Of a stretch of 33,694 nt of DNA, positions 17,601 through 25,730 are shown in pieces. The position numbers and the translations under genes are program-made. Position 1 is the stretch's first letter, and each line of letters starts with the position of its first letter. Source of the stretch: Thermoplasmata archaeon (GTDB lineage: Archaea; Thermoplasmatota; Thermoplasmata; Halarchaeoplasmatales; Halarchaeoplasmataceae); contig PULU01000071.1 in assembly GCA_003551065.1 (NCBI GenBank), forward strand, positions 1-33,694. The letters are read 5' to 3'. The notes under the pieces are model-generated. The model saw only the letters and a program-made list of their open reading frames with translations. It ran no database searches and was not told where the DNA came from.

Positions 17601-19471
17601 TTATGATTATAAGAAGCGTTAGAGGATGCGATGAGTGCTGCTAATCCTGATACATGAGGGGCGGACATAGACGTTCCGGACCTGTACGTATATCTATTAT
17701 CGATATCAGTGCTATTTATGTCTTCACCAGGAGCACTAACATGAACACTGTTTTCTCCATAATTGGAAAAGCTTGTCCTACTATCATCATGTTCTGATGC
17801 GCCAACAGTTATGATATTTGTGTGTTTGAAACTAGCTGGATAAATAGGATGCCGCTCTATATTTCTGTTAGAGTTGCCTGCAGCTGTTACGAAAAGTATA
17901 CCAGCGTCTCTTTGTCTAGCTATAGCTTCTGATAGTATCTGACTTTTTCCAGTGCCTCCCCAGCTGTTAGATGTTGCTACAATGTTATCTCCCATGACCC
18001 TCCGTGTTAGAACGTAATCCAAAGAAGCTACTGCATCGGAAATTGTACCTCTACCACCCCGATCAAGGAATTTTAGACTCATCATACTGATATTCCAGTT
18101 GACGCCTACGAGACCTTTGTCGTTGTTTCCTACTGCTCCGATAGTACCGGCTACATGGGTGCCGTGACCATGATCATCCAACGGGAAATAAGAGTCGTTC
18201 ACGAAGTTGTATCCGTGATGCCCTGCCTCATTCTCCCACATATTATGTGCTAGGTCTTCATGATTATAATCGATACCTGTATCTAATACAGCTACAACGA
18301 TATCTTCATCTCCAGTAGTTATATCCCACGCTCCCGGTGTATCTATGTTTTGCATACCCCATAGTGAGGGAAATCCTGGATCATTCGGGATTTTATTCGA
18401 TCCTTGATCCTCGAATAATTCAACCAGATAATTCGGTTCTGCATGCTCGACACCGGGCAAACTAGAAAGTATCCTGATAGCAGTTTTTACGTTTATATCT
18501 CCTTCGAGTTTTAGTTCAGCAGAATCCATGTAGGAAAATATCCTTTTGGAACATATATCGATGTGATTTCTGATCTTTTCTATTCGATTGTAGATATGGT
18601 CTTTTCTCGTATCCACACAAGTTGTTTCAGGTACGGCCTGTGTATCGAATTTTACCAGAACAGTTTCTTCTTCGTATTCTATATCCTCATACTCTTCAAT
18701 CTCATTTTCTTTTATTTGGTTTTTTGATATATCGTTCGATTCTGATTCCAGAAGAAATATACCGGGACCAGCATTTCTAGATATAACATTTTCTTTGATG
18801 GTATTATCGCTAGATTCATGCAGATAGATACCGTATCGATTATCCGTTAAAACGTTGTTTTTTATCAATCCATTAGATGCATTGAATAGATAGATCCCAC
18901 TATCTCTATAATAATTTAGGCTGTTACCCTCTGCACTGTGTATGGAGGAATAACGAATTGTAAAATGCTTGGTCACGTTCCCGATATAGATACCATAACC
19001 TTTATTTTCACCATCCACCTCAAGATATTCCAAGATGAAAGGTTGCTCTTCACTCCCATCTCCTTCCCATCCTTTCGTATCTGCTAATTCATCGAATTCC
19101 CTGTTAGAATCTATGCGTATTGATTCGATCTTCCTCAGTCCATTTATATCAAATTTACTTTCTTGGGAGACCTGTTTCTGTGGACGGATCGGATCATATT
19201 CAAAACCTTCTTGATCGCTGATTTGCCTTCTCGAAAAATTTGACCTTATATCCATATCGTGCCCCTCCGGTGCAGAATGCTGATAGTTGTTGATCTCATC
19301 CATTTCAGCTCTTACACCGGGTTCATTTTCTTTTTCTGATATAGATGAAATGGATTCCCCTCCATTTTCTATATTTTCAATGCTATCATGGGTGTTGTTT
19401 ATGGAAAAAGCAAATGAACTGCTTATAATTATCGAAACCACTAAGCATAATAATATCTTTTCAGCGGGCAT
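14693..19471 (-). CDS. Secreted, C-terminally anchored subtilisin-family (S8) protease with NosD-type beta-helix segments on both sides and Ig-like C-terminal repeats
   Basis: Signal peptide KILLCLVVSIIISSSFAFS; catalytic Asp VAVLDTGID, His DDHGHGTHVAGT, Ser SGTSMSAPHVSG; many N-x-I/S-x-N-x-F-like repeats; NosD-type GGNYWYDHDGEDRYSG; C-terminal TM VYILVPLGSITILTLFLGF. Confidence 0.92.
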   Translation of the reverse strand: MPAEKILLCLVVSIIISSSFAFSINNTHDSIENIENGGESISSISEKENEPGVRAEMDEINNYQHSAPEGHDMDIRSNFSRRQISDQEGFEYDPIRPQKQVSQESKFDINGLRKIESIRIDSNREFDELADTKGWEGDGSEEQPFILEYLEVDGENKGYGIYIGNVTKHFTIRYSSIHSAEGNSLNYYRDSGIYLFNASNGLIKNNVLTDNRYGIYLHESSDNTIKENVISRNAGPGIFLLESESNDISKNQIKENEIEEYEDIEYEEETVLVKFDTQAVPETTCVDTRKDHIYNRIEKIRNHIDICSKRIFSYMDSAELKLEGDINVKTAIRILSSLPGVEHAEPNYLVELFEDQGSNKIPNDPGFPSLWGMQNIDTPGAWDITTGDEDIVVAVLDTGIDYNHEDLAHNMWENEAGHHGYNFVNDSYFPLDDHGHGTHVAGTIGAVGNNDKGLVGVNWNISMMSLKFLDRGGRGTISDAVASLDYVLTRRVMGDNIVATSNSWGGTGKSQILSEAIARQRDAGILFVTAAGNSNRNIERHPIYPASFKHTNIITVGASEHDDSRTSFSNYGENSVHVSAPGEDINSTDIDNRYTYRSGTSMSAPHVSGLAALIASSNASYNHNQIKNIILSSADRLDSLKDTSLTEGRINASKAMEPTITPEEPYFWVHSPGNSSRHDVLSETGLMVSITDGVHPISDINVSVEFDTEEDKIYLEDDGVDWDQVKGDGYYSGSWKPEVHGEIELTFTASSENWEMIEKVQVDVGRDAGIEVMTSRNNDFMENNISGYHTGMSFLESDHNKIHQNNFSYNRNGLIIEKSNHTIISNNEFFDISDGILMIKSGLTGVMENEFTDNLMDISIDLGNNNLIIENNFKDSFIGLMLSESNNNRIEDNFFTECSYSIEIYGSKSNHIMYNTGKNNTYFLSLFSSIDSIVHDNIIQGGDYGIVHHYSQRSDLTKNSLERTGLMFYSDILYHWTSHDIDSSNTVNGQPIYYWKNDEYGSIPEDAGQVILVNCNNMLVENLNLYNSSAGIKLAFSEDNVLINNTLAENKFGIYLYNSHHNKINSNFVERNEIYNIRLFRSNYNSIEDNDIKYSSYAIGLLRSMNNRLDGNSIEDSSIFLSGPEVKHWNTHIISTDNEVNGKPVIYLNNKTQGILEKEAGQIILSNSTGVEIKDQHLDGLTDGILMGFSDHNIITGCVLKNNSWGLYMINSFDNLIKENVFVDNTEGATLISSGRNIISSNTFRNNTQGLLLANSHNNEIYRNDFSKGRRGVSLLLQSQYNDVYHNNFFESELGPGRDTSKENSWYREYPGGGNYWYDHDGEDRYSGVERDEEGSDGFADTPFEGIGFTDKYPLISPFEQLEIRIDEPEDGIYLNTEDVRIEWISEGGIGIREHYIRKEGEEWKHIGQETVHILENLEEGAHTIQLKVSDNTEDYIVSNTSFTVDTTSPVLKISEPKEEDLFHSRKVDIRWEAYDQLSGIDGYEIRINKGRWVDVDQELEYEASRLRNGKNQIEVRAWDRAGNSETQKVTFYVYAQEVYILVPLGSITILTLFLGFRILMKSSKDRKQEDILDIEYRKEIPQEHTDYKIQR

Positions 19472-19540
19472 ATCTTTTACAGTCTTTATAACGTCTATTA
19501 TCCGTATTATTACTTTTTGGTAATTAGTTATAGAAGAGTA

Positions 19541-19614
19541 TGGGCCCGGCCGGATTTGAACCGACGACCATCTGGTTATGAGCCAGACGCTCCGCCATAC
19601 TAAGCTACGGGCCC
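19541..19614 (-). tRNA. tRNA-Met (anticodon CAT), elongator type
   Basis: Reverse complement GGGCCCG...TCTGG-CTCATAA-CCAGA...GTCGG-TTCAAAT-CCGGC-CGGGCCC-A. Anticodon stem lacks the initiator GGG/CCC. Confidence 0.92.
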
Positions 19615-19626
19615 TTGAGATGGCTC

Positions 19627-19643
19627 ATAACAATACTTGTTAT
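19627..19643. repeat. Hairpin in the tRNA-Val/tRNA-Met spacer
   Basis: ATAACAA-TAC-TTGTTAT, perfect 7-bp stem. Confidence 0.8.
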
Positions 19644-19657
19644 TTAAGATTGATGTA

Positions 19658-19749
19658 TGGGCCGAGGCGGAATCGAACCGCCGATCTTCGCCTATCCTAC
19701 CGTTTTAGCGGTTGTAAGGGCGACGTCATGACCCCTAGACCACCGGCCC
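19658..19749 (-). tRNA. tRNA-Val (anticodon TAC) with a 19-nt intron at 37/38 (intron 19694-19712)
   Basis: 5' exon of exactly 37 nt. BHB: TCGCC-[CTTA-CAA-CCG-ctaaaa-CGG-TAGG-ATA]-GGCGA with two 3-nt bulges and a 4-bp central helix. Splicing gives anticodon loop CTTACAA. T-arm GGCGG-TTCGATT-CCGCC. Confidence 0.93.
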
Positions 19750-19878
19750 ATTTGGTTTACTATTCAAGATGAATCAGATTAGTCTTAAATATTTAACTCT
19801 TTTTGACTGTCGCCTTCCAAAAGACTAATAACGATGTTATTGATTGATACTACATAAATCGAACACTGAGGTATAGAT

Positions 19879-21069
19879 ATGGCTGTTAAGAAAATAAAAG
19901 AAGGCATCTTCGAAGTGGGAGCACCACATTATGATCGAGAACTGTTTGACGAACTTATCCCTTTACCGGACGGTACTACATACAACGCCTACCTGATCAG
20001 AACTGATGGTGAGACCATCTTACTGGATACGGTGGACCCGGTTAAAACCGAGAGACTCATGAAAAACCTAGATGCTTTGGATGTGGAAAATATAGATTAT
20101 TTGATATCACATCATGCTGAGCAGGATCATTCTGGGTCGATACCCGCTGTTCTAGACAAATACCCAGAAGCAAAAGTTTTGACTAACAAAAAGTGCAAGG
20201 GAATGCTGATAGATCATCTTGAGATTCCGGAGGATAAATTCCAAGTGGTCGAAGACGGAGAGGAGATGACCATCGGTGATAAAACCTTCAAGTTCATGGA
20301 CATGCCGTGGGTACACTGGCCCGAAACCATGGTCACTTACCTAGAAGAAGATAAGATACTTTTCTCATGTGATTTTTTCGGATCCCATTTAGCTGTTAGC
20401 AACCTTTTTGTAAAAGATAAAAAGAAAGCATATCTTTCAGCCAAGAGGTATTATGCTGAGATAATGATGCCTTTCAGAACACCCATCAAAGGACACCTAG
20501 AAAGAATTGATGACATGGAGATAGATATAATCGCCACAAGTCACGGACCGATCTACGACGAACCAGAATTCATCCTTGATGCTTACAAAGAATGGGTTTC
20601 TGACACCGCAAAACCAGAGGTCGTCGTACCTTACGTTTCCATGCACGGAAGTACCGACAAGATGGTCGAACACTTTGTAGATCACCTGACAGAGCAAGAC
20701 TTCAAGGTGATGCCTTTCAACCTAACCACTACGGATCTCGGAGAGTTAGCCATGGCACTGGTTGATGCATCGACGGTTGTGATAGGAACGCCAACGGTTC
20801 TAGCTGGACCTCATCCAAAAGCGGTTAACGCTGCATACTTGGCAAATGCCCTCAGACCAAAAATGAAGTTCGCATCGATCATAGGATCTTATGGCTGGGG
20901 TGGCAGGATGCCCCAAACAATAAAGGACCTTTTGAAGAGTTTCAACGGAGAATTCATCGAGCCGGTTATCGCTAGAGGACACCCTTCGGAAGATGATTTC
21001 AAGAGCTTAGAAGAGCTTGCAGACAAGATAATCAAGATGAATGATGGATCAGAGGGGGTAGAAGGGTAA
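19879..21069 (+). CDS. fprA: FprA-family A-type flavoprotein (flavodiiron; F420H2 or rubredoxin oxidase)
   Basis: Metallo-beta-lactamase diiron motif SHHAEQDHSGSIP plus flavodoxin domain VVVPYVSMHGSTDKM and GTPTVLAGPHP. Confidence 0.92.
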   Translation: MAVKKIKEGIFEVGAPHYDRELFDELIPLPDGTTYNAYLIRTDGETILLDTVDPVKTERLMKNLDALDVENIDYLISHHAEQDHSGSIPAVLDKYPEAKVLTNKKCKGMLIDHLEIPEDKFQVVEDGEEMTIGDKTFKFMDMPWVHWPETMVTYLEEDKILFSCDFFGSHLAVSNLFVKDKKKAYLSAKRYYAEIMMPFRTPIKGHLERIDDMEIDIIATSHGPIYDEPEFILDAYKEWVSDTAKPEVVVPYVSMHGSTDKMVEHFVDHLTEQDFKVMPFNLTTTDLGELAMALVDASTVVIGTPTVLAGPHPKAVNAAYLANALRPKMKFASIIGSYGWGGRMPQTIKDLLKSFNGEFIEPVIARGHPSEDDFKSLEELADKIIKMNDGSEGVEG

Positions 21070-21123
21070 GTTCTTTTCCAAAGATTTTATGTATATCTCA
21101 TATAATATCAATATGGTGATAAT

Positions 21124-21411
21124 ATGTTCGCGAAAGAACCCATAGATTTGAAGAAAGTAAAGAAAGAAAATTCTGATAAGGAGATATTGAGGTTCGCTCT
21201 GGCTGCAGAACTAGATGCGATAAACTTCTATGAACAGATGGCCGATTATACAGAGAACAAACATCTTAAACAAGTATTGTTAGATGTTGCTAAAGAAGAA
21301 AAAGAACACGTCGGCGAGTTCCAGACACTTCTATTAAAATATGATAAACAGCAAGTCGAGATGATGGAAGAGGGCGAAGAAGAAGTAAAGGAAATCTTGG
21401 GAGAAGACTGA
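21124..21411 (+). CDS. Short ferritin-like protein (possible encapsulin cargo type)
   Basis: Two-helix unit LAAELDAINFYEQMADYTE...VLLDVAKEEKEHVGEFQTLLLKYD; E and ExxH iron ligands. Confidence 0.8.
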   Translation: MFAKEPIDLKKVKKENSDKEILRFALAAELDAINFYEQMADYTENKHLKQVLLDVAKEEKEHVGEFQTLLLKYDKQQVEMMEEGEEEVKEILGED

Positions 21412-21424
21412 AAAAAACCCTTTC

Positions 21425-22207
21425 CTATTCTTTTAATATCTCAATCAAGCTTTTGGCATTCTCGAACATCTCGAAGTTGTTGAACATACAGTACACCTTT
21501 TCGAAATCTCTATCTAAGCCTTTCAACCTTCCAGCTAGCTTCATCAATTCTTCTTGTGAATAATTGTAGTCATAATCATATAGATCTTCATTGAGCCCGT
21601 GTGATCTCACATAAACGATATCATTTTTTGAAACTGGTCTCTTTCTCATTATATCCACACTATGGATCAGATCAAATTCGCTGCATATCTTTCTGATCTC
21701 ATCTTCGTTCTCAGTCCAGTCCCCTCTTGGTTCCCATGCGATATTTAGTTCACCTTTATCGATCTCCTGAAAAAACTCGCGCATATTTTCTTTGTTCTCC
21801 TCAATGCACTCAAAGCTCGGAGGAGTCTGTAGAACCACTACTTTTGCTTCTAATGCTTCAGCAATCTTCTTCGTTTCATACCAAGCATCGAAGACCTCTT
21901 CATTAGGTCTTAGATAACCAAAATTCTTTTTCTGGTCCTCAGTTAAATATTCTTTGTTTTTACTCCAGGTAGGACTATCCGTGGTGTGAGTCAAGGCCTG
22001 CCAAGCCTTCATGGTGAATTCAAAATCTTCGTAAGCCTCTTCACTCCATCTTTTTGCAGTTTCTAATTTCGGTAAACTATAAAAGGTCCTATTGATCTCA
22101 ACACACGGATAAGCGTCGCTGTATGCCTGCAATTTGCTTTTATAATTTTCTTCCCAATCTTCCCCGGGTTTGTAATATCTGTAACCGCAGGTCCCTATCT
22201 TGATCAT
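21425..22207 (-). CDS. DUF72 family protein
   Basis: MIKIGTCGYRYYKPGEDWEENY start, YPCVEINRTFYSLP, FEFTMKAWQALTH. ATG 22207 preferred over 22249. Confidence 0.9.
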   Translation of the reverse strand: MIKIGTCGYRYYKPGEDWEENYKSKLQAYSDAYPCVEINRTFYSLPKLETAKRWSEEAYEDFEFTMKAWQALTHTTDSPTWSKNKEYLTEDQKKNFGYLRPNEEVFDAWYETKKIAEALEAKVVVLQTPPSFECIEENKENMREFFQEIDKGELNIAWEPRGDWTENEDEIRKICSEFDLIHSVDIMRKRPVSKNDIVYVRSHGLNEDLYDYDYNYSQEELMKLAGRLKGLDRDFEKVYCMFNNFEMFENAKSLIEILKE

Positions 22208-22236
22208 AATATCCCCATCAGCGCATAATGCTATTA

Positions 22237-22280
22237 TAGTAAAAGACACGACCTTTTTTACTTTTTTGTGTCTTTTACTA
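22237..22280. repeat. 13-bp perfect inverted repeat upstream of the DUF72 gene
   Basis: TAGTAAAAGACAC (22237-22249) and GTGTCTTTTACTA (22268-22280), 18-nt spacer. Confidence 0.9.
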
Positions 22281-22329
22281 GCAGTGGAGCTCGTAACTTA
22301 GTTCAAAAAGTCGCGAGTTCCAATATACT

Positions 22330-23127
22330 TTATAAATTTGACCTACTTCCTCCACCATCTATAGGTATGGCTACGCCGTTTAAGTAGCTCGATCTTTTGG
22401 AACATAAGAAGGCTACGACTTCCCCTAATTCATGAGGCTTTCCTATCCTAGCTGATGGTACGTCCTCGACCCATGACTGGAGACCTTCCTCATAATCTTC
22501 AACATCACCCCTCTCAACGGCCTCATCTACTAGGTTCTGAATACGCCCAGTTTCATGTGGTCCCGGTAAAACTGAATTCACTCGTATCTCTGGGCCGAGT
22601 TCTCTAGATAACGTTTTCTCTAAACCGACGACGGCCATGCGGACTGAATTTGACAGTACCAGCGACTCTAATGCTTCTTTGACGCTTATAGATGTTATGT
22701 TCACGATGGTCCCAGAATCACTCTCTTTTAGATATTCAACTGATTCCCTAACAACTCTGACTACACTCATAACAAGCAGGTCGAAGGATCGATACCACTC
22801 CTCATCCGAAGTTTCTAGAAACGGTTTACTTGGCGGTCCTCCTGCACAAGTCACTAGATGATCCATACCTCCGAATTCGTCAACGGTAACCTCGACCAGT
22901 TTTTTAATATCTTCTTGATCTGTGATGTCGCCCTGCTGTGTGATCACTCTTCCTTTTGCAATGTTTTCTATTTCTCTTTTAGCCTCTTCCAATTTTGACC
23001 CATCTCTTCCGTTTATTACGACGTTCACACCTTCCTTTGCTAAAGCGGTTGCAGATGCCTTCCCTAGCCCGCTGCTGGATGCTAGAACGAGTGCGGAATT
23101 TCCATCTAATCCTAAATCCATTTTCAT
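22330..23127 (-). CDS. SDR family oxidoreductase (3-oxoacyl-ACP reductase-like)
   Basis: Rossmann ALVLASSSGLGKASA, NVVINGRDGSKLEEA, VTCAGGPPSKPF, C-terminal LNGVAIPIDGGGSRS. Confidence 0.9.
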   Translation of the reverse strand: MKMDLGLDGNSALVLASSSGLGKASATALAKEGVNVVINGRDGSKLEEAKREIENIAKGRVITQQGDITDQEDIKKLVEVTVDEFGGMDHLVTCAGGPPSKPFLETSDEEWYRSFDLLVMSVVRVVRESVEYLKESDSGTIVNITSISVKEALESLVLSNSVRMAVVGLEKTLSRELGPEIRVNSVLPGPHETGRIQNLVDEAVERGDVEDYEEGLQSWVEDVPSARIGKPHELGEVVAFLCSKRSSYLNGVAIPIDGGGSRSNL

Positions 23128-23215
23128 TCACCTTTATACAGTAAAACAGTTTGGATTGTATAAAAGTATCGAAGACAATAAAATTTAATTCCTTAAGGAT
23201 ACATTCTATCTATAG

Positions 23216-24367
23216 ATGTTGACCAAATATGGGAAAGGCAAGATAGTGGCGTTCTCGAGTATATTATTGAACGTAGTTATCTTTGTAGTAAAGATCTACA
23301 TTGGACTTCTAGTAGGAAGTTTAGCTCTGTTATCTGATTCCATGCACAGCCTTTCCGACAGCGCCAGTTCCATAGCGGTTTTATTAGGTCTTTACATCGC
23401 TGAAAAACCGGCGGATGAGGAACATCCATTTGGACATGGAAGGGCTGATCAGGTAGCTGTTCTAGCTGTTGGGATCATACTTGTCCTAGCGGCCATCACA
23501 TTTTTATCCGATGGTATTCAATCAATTTTGGTAGGTCCAGAACCGATATTTATGGGTCGGTCGTTCTATTTCTATATATTTTTAACTGCTGTGGCTAAAG
23601 AGATCATAGGTGAGATCAGTTATTATGTGGGTAAGAAAACCAGATCTGATGCTTTAAAAGCCGATGCTTGGCATCATAGGGGTGATGCCCTCACGACGAT
23701 CTTGGTCATCGGTGCGATCTACGGATCTGGAAGAGGATATTTGTTTTTGGACCCCCTAGCCGGTATAGGGATAGCTTTACTATTGGGGTACATAGGAGGG
23801 TCTTACATCAAAAAGGCTACCAACAAACTATTGGGTGAGAAACCCTCGAAAGAATTATTGGATGATATCAAAAGCGTTTCGATTGAACAATCTGGTGTTA
23901 CGGATGTTCACAATATACATGTTCACGAGTATGGTGATAAAAAAGCGATCTCACTGCACATGCATTCAGTACCAGGTACCACGATGAAAGGACATGAGAT
24001 AGCTCACACCCTTGAAAATAAATTAGAAAGGGAATTTAACGCCGATGTGGAAGTCCATTTCGATCCCTGGGAACCACCAGTTAAAGGGATAAAGGATGAC
24101 GTGATCCAGATCGTCAAAGATCGAAAAGATGTTAAAGATATTCATAAAATCGAGATATCTGAAACCGAAGATGGTCTTTTGATATCCTTCCATCTGATAG
24201 TTCCAAAACATTCCAAAGTAGGTGAAGCTCATGATAAGATCACCGATGTGGAAAGGTCTATCAAGAACATTTTAAAAGATAAAATACCGGCTGAAGTGAA
24301 GATCCAGGTACATGTCGAGCCTTGTGAAGAGGACTGCGAATACTGTGATATTGGAAAGGATAACTAA
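23216..24367 (+). CDS. Cation diffusion facilitator (CDF) transporter
   Basis: LLSDSMHSLSDSASS, HPFGHGRADQVA, DAWHHRGDALTT; two tandem C-terminal cytoplasmic domains; Cys-rich tail CEEDCEYC. Confidence 0.93.
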   Translation: MLTKYGKGKIVAFSSILLNVVIFVVKIYIGLLVGSLALLSDSMHSLSDSASSIAVLLGLYIAEKPADEEHPFGHGRADQVAVLAVGIILVLAAITFLSDGIQSILVGPEPIFMGRSFYFYIFLTAVAKEIIGEISYYVGKKTRSDALKADAWHHRGDALTTILVIGAIYGSGRGYLFLDPLAGIGIALLLGYIGGSYIKKATNKLLGEKPSKELLDDIKSVSIEQSGVTDVHNIHVHEYGDKKAISLHMHSVPGTTMKGHEIAHTLENKLEREFNADVEVHFDPWEPPVKGIKDDVIQIVKDRKDVKDIHKIEISETEDGLLISFHLIVPKHSKVGEAHDKITDVERSIKNILKDKIPAEVKIQVHVEPCEEDCEYCDIGKDN

Positions 24368-24442
24368 GTCATATAGACACTCGTCGAGGGAAACCTTATA
24401 ATATAGGCGATATTTTTCAGCGATTAGCATATAGGTGTTACC

Positions 24443-25714
24443 ATGGCAAGGACCAAATTATCTGATGATAGAGATCTTACTGAGGAGCAGAAATTATTTA
24501 AAGAAAGTATAAACGACTGGGCGGAAAGGAATTTCCCTCTGGAAAGAGTGATAAGGATCAATAGGGAAGGACATCCGTTCCCCCAAGATATCGTAGAAGG
24601 ATTAGCAGAATTAGGATTGATTATGGTAACTGTCCCTGAAGAGCAGGGTGGAATGGGATTAACGTGGAGTGATCAGATCGTTATCGCTGAACAGCTCGGT
24701 TATATAGATCCAAGTATAGCAACTGCGGCAGGATTCATGGCAGTTGAAACCGGATGGGGATTCACCATCAATCGTTATGCCAATGAAGAGATCAGAGAGA
24801 GATATATCAAACCTGCGATACAGGGTGATAAATTCGTAGGTATCGCAACCACAGAACCAAAAGGTGGATCCGACGTAGCCGGTTTCGAATCGACCGGTGA
24901 AAAAGACGGTGATGAATGGGTGTTGAACGGTGAAAAAACATTCATCAGCGGAGTCGAAGAGTGCAGAAGGATGGGTGGAGGATATTGGGTCAATGTAAGG
25001 ACCGGACCGAAGATCCCAGAAGCACCTCATAAAAACATGACAGCCTTCTTCGTACCGATAGACACAGATGGTGTTCAACCCCAAGAACCATACGATGACG
25101 CTGGAAGAGGTTCTTTATCTACATCGGGATTCATCATGGAAGATGTAAGGATACCAGATGAATACATGCTCGGTGAAGAAGGAAAGGGTTTCTACTATAC
25201 TATGGAAGGTGTTGATAACGCTAGGATACTGATCGGTGCAAGCTCAGTTGGAGTGACTAGAAGGATCTTGGAAGAAGCAGCTGATTACATCAAAGAAAGA
25301 GAGACCTTCGGAAGACCCTTAGCCAAATACGAAGGGATACAGTTCCCATTTGTTGAAAGGTACATCGAGTTAGAAGCAAGCGATCTGATGGTTAAAAAGG
25401 TCGCTAAGATGCAGGATCAGAGATATGACGAGGAGGGATGGCTGGAAAGAACTGGTAAAGCCAAGACCTACAAACCAACAGAGATCGCAAAATGGATATC
25501 CATGATTAAATACAAGGTACCTCACCTTGCCAAGGATACCGCTGACGATGCCATGCATTGGTTAGGAGCGGCAGGATACAGTTCTGAGTACATCTTTGAG
25601 ACCGCATGGAGAGGAGTCATGTCTTACTGTGTCGGTGCAGAAGGCGGAGCGAATATCCAGAAGTTGGTCATAGCCAGAGAAACCCTGGGTAAGGATTACA
25701 TACCTTACAAGTAG
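24443..25714 (+). CDS. Acyl-CoA dehydrogenase
   Basis: FVGIATTEPKGGSDVAG, WVLNGEKTFISG, ERETFGRPLAKYEGIQF, C-terminal AEGGANIQKLVIARETLG (Glu aligns with the catalytic base of Bcd/MCAD). Confidence 0.93.
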   Translation: MARTKLSDDRDLTEEQKLFKESINDWAERNFPLERVIRINREGHPFPQDIVEGLAELGLIMVTVPEEQGGMGLTWSDQIVIAEQLGYIDPSIATAAGFMAVETGWGFTINRYANEEIRERYIKPAIQGDKFVGIATTEPKGGSDVAGFESTGEKDGDEWVLNGEKTFISGVEECRRMGGGYWVNVRTGPKIPEAPHKNMTAFFVPIDTDGVQPQEPYDDAGRGSLSTSGFIMEDVRIPDEYMLGEEGKGFYYTMEGVDNARILIGASSVGVTRRILEEAADYIKERETFGRPLAKYEGIQFPFVERYIELEASDLMVKKVAKMQDQRYDEEGWLERTGKAKTYKPTEIAKWISMIKYKVPHLAKDTADDAMHWLGAAGYSSEYIFETAWRGVMSYCVGAEGGANIQKLVIARETLGKDYIPYK

Positions 25715-25730
25715 ATCGATCGGTGATCAG

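Noticed and set aside
24659-25084. 141-aa minus ORF opposite acyl-CoA dehydrogenase (and similar antisense ORFs at 8850-9251, 10221-10610, 25727-26110)
   Set aside because: Antisense shadows of well-supported conserved genes.
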